Assembly: GCA_934667465.1 (NCBI GenBank)
Contig: CAKUMG010000327.1
Coordinates: forward strand, 1-6,606
Length of the DNA: 6,606 nt
Source of the DNA: an uncultured Actinoplanes sp.
Lineage (GTDB): Bacteria > Actinomycetota > Actinomycetes > Mycobacteriales > Micromonosporaceae
Direction: 5' to 3'
Numbering within the stretch: position 1 is the first letter of the stretch; each line of letters begins with the position of its first letter. Positions 6,364 to 6,606 of the stretch are shown piece by piece. The notes below the pieces were generated by a model that was not told the origin of the DNA, made no database searches, and was given only the letters and a program-made list of their open reading frames with translations. Position numbers and translations under genes: made by a program.

Positions 6364-6388
6364 GCCTTCCGGGCGGCCCCCGGGAGGC
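6364..6388 (+). terminator. Hairpin after ftsK
   Basis: GCCTTCCGGG (6364-6373) pairs with CCCGGGAGGC (6379-6388) over 10 bp with one G-U pair and a 5-nt loop, 3 nt after the ftsK stop. There is no T-run. Position and strength fit a U-less terminator, or at least an mRNA 3'-end stabiliser. Confidence 0.65.
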
Positions 6389-6429
6389 ATACCGCCCGTA
6401 TGGACGACGGCCGTCCCTCGGACGCCCGG

Positions 6430-6435
6430 TAACCT
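6430..6435 (+). promoter_or_regulatory. Candidate -10 box for leaderless rimO mRNA
   Basis: TAACCT (TANNNT type) is followed by exactly 6 nt and then the GTG at 6442. No Shine-Dalgarno is visible at a workable distance. With the hairpin after ftsK, this suggests rimO has its own promoter despite following ftsK closely. Confidence 0.48.
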
Positions 6436-6441
6436 TGGCGG

Positions 6442-6606
6442 GTGTCCGTGACTCCAGCCCCCCGCCGTGTTGCCCTGCTCACCCTCGGCTGTGCCCGTAA
6501 CGAGGTCGATTCCGAGGAGCTGGCCGCGCGGCTCGACGCCGGCGGCTGGGAGGTCAGCACCGACGCCGAGGGTGCCGACGTGGTCGTCGTCAACACCTGC
6601 GGCTTC
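6442..6606 (+). CDS. rimO: Ribosomal protein S12 methylthiotransferase RimO, 3' end missing
   Basis: RimO is a radical-SAM enzyme with two iron-sulfur clusters that adds a methylthio group to a conserved aspartate of ribosomal protein S12. Only the first 55 residues are present; the full protein is normally about 450-500. The visible part is the N-terminal methylthiotransferase (UPF0004) domain. The [11 protein letters not shown] segment (15-25, with Cys17) and NTCGF (51-55, with Cys53) hold two of the three cysteines that bind the auxiliary cluster; the third and the radical-SAM CxxxCxxC motif lie beyond the window. The GCxxNxVDSE form favours RimO over the related tRNA enzyme MiaB, which has GCQMN. 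The start is taken as GTG 6442 from its 6-nt distance to TAACCT; a GTG two codons later is possible. Confidence 0.9.
   Translation, partial: MSVTPAPRRVALLTLGCARNEVDSEELAARLDAGGWEVSTDAEGADVVVVNTCGF

Noticed and set aside
6402..6424. Repeated GGACG/CGTCC units before rimO
   Set aside because: Short overlapping complements (6402-6406, 6412-6416, 6420-6424) are expected by chance in this base composition and match no known operator.
4186..6432. Plus-strand open frame in another phase over ftsK (748 codons)
   Set aside because: An Arg/Ala/Gly/Pro-rich frame-shifted shadow of ftsK. Every conserved FtsK motif is in the other frame.
1..6606. tRNA/rRNA genes, CRISPR repeats, insertion sequences, attachment sites, replication origin
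   Set aside because: I looked for cloverleaf-like blocks, regularly spaced repeats, transposase motifs, terminal repeats and DnaA boxes and saw none. Nearly all sequence is accounted for by coding regions.

Overview
The window is very GC-rich DNA with strong G/C bias at third codon positions. It carries an actinobacterial-type RNase J, a streptogrisin-like secreted protease, an FtsK with a long basic N-terminal tail, and RimO. This points to a filamentous or soil actinomycete. Micromonosporaceae (Actinoplanes/Micromonospora-like) is my best guess, from protein style only. I cannot name a species.

Layout, left to right. (1) The 3' part of rnj (RNase J), whose start lies before the window, ends at 1504 with a small hairpin plus T-run over its stop codon. 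(2) A secreted, self-processing S1-family serine protease (1591-2886) has a signal peptide, a pro-region, an intact His-Asp-Ser triad and an unusual charged tail; a strong perfect hairpin follows it. (3) A 122-residue DUF2784-type membrane protein (2962-3330) converges on and overlaps by 14 bp (4) a YbjN-domain protein on the minus strand (3317-3739). (5) ftsK (3827-6361), diverging from the YbjN gene, encodes the division-site DNA translocase; a hairpin follows its stop codon. (6) The first 55 codons of rimO (6442 onward) run off the end.

The backbone (rnj ... ftsK-rimO) is a conserved actinobacterial chromosomal neighbourhood for RNA turnover, chromosome segregation and ribosome modification. 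The protease, DUF2784 and YbjN genes sit between these housekeeping genes and look like lineage-specific occupants with no evident joint pathway.

The most consistent regulatory signal is that four of the five gene starts visible in the window (DUF2784, YbjN, ftsK, rimO) have a TANNNT hexamer exactly 6 or 7 nt before the start codon and no usable Shine-Dalgarno sequence. This is the signature of leaderless mRNAs. The secreted protease instead has a clear Shine-Dalgarno and an apparent 5' UTR with a hairpin. I saw no RNA genes, insertion sequences, CRISPR arrays, phage genes or toxin-antitoxin genes, and no convincing novel multi-gene system. No gene-free stretch exceeds 90 bases.
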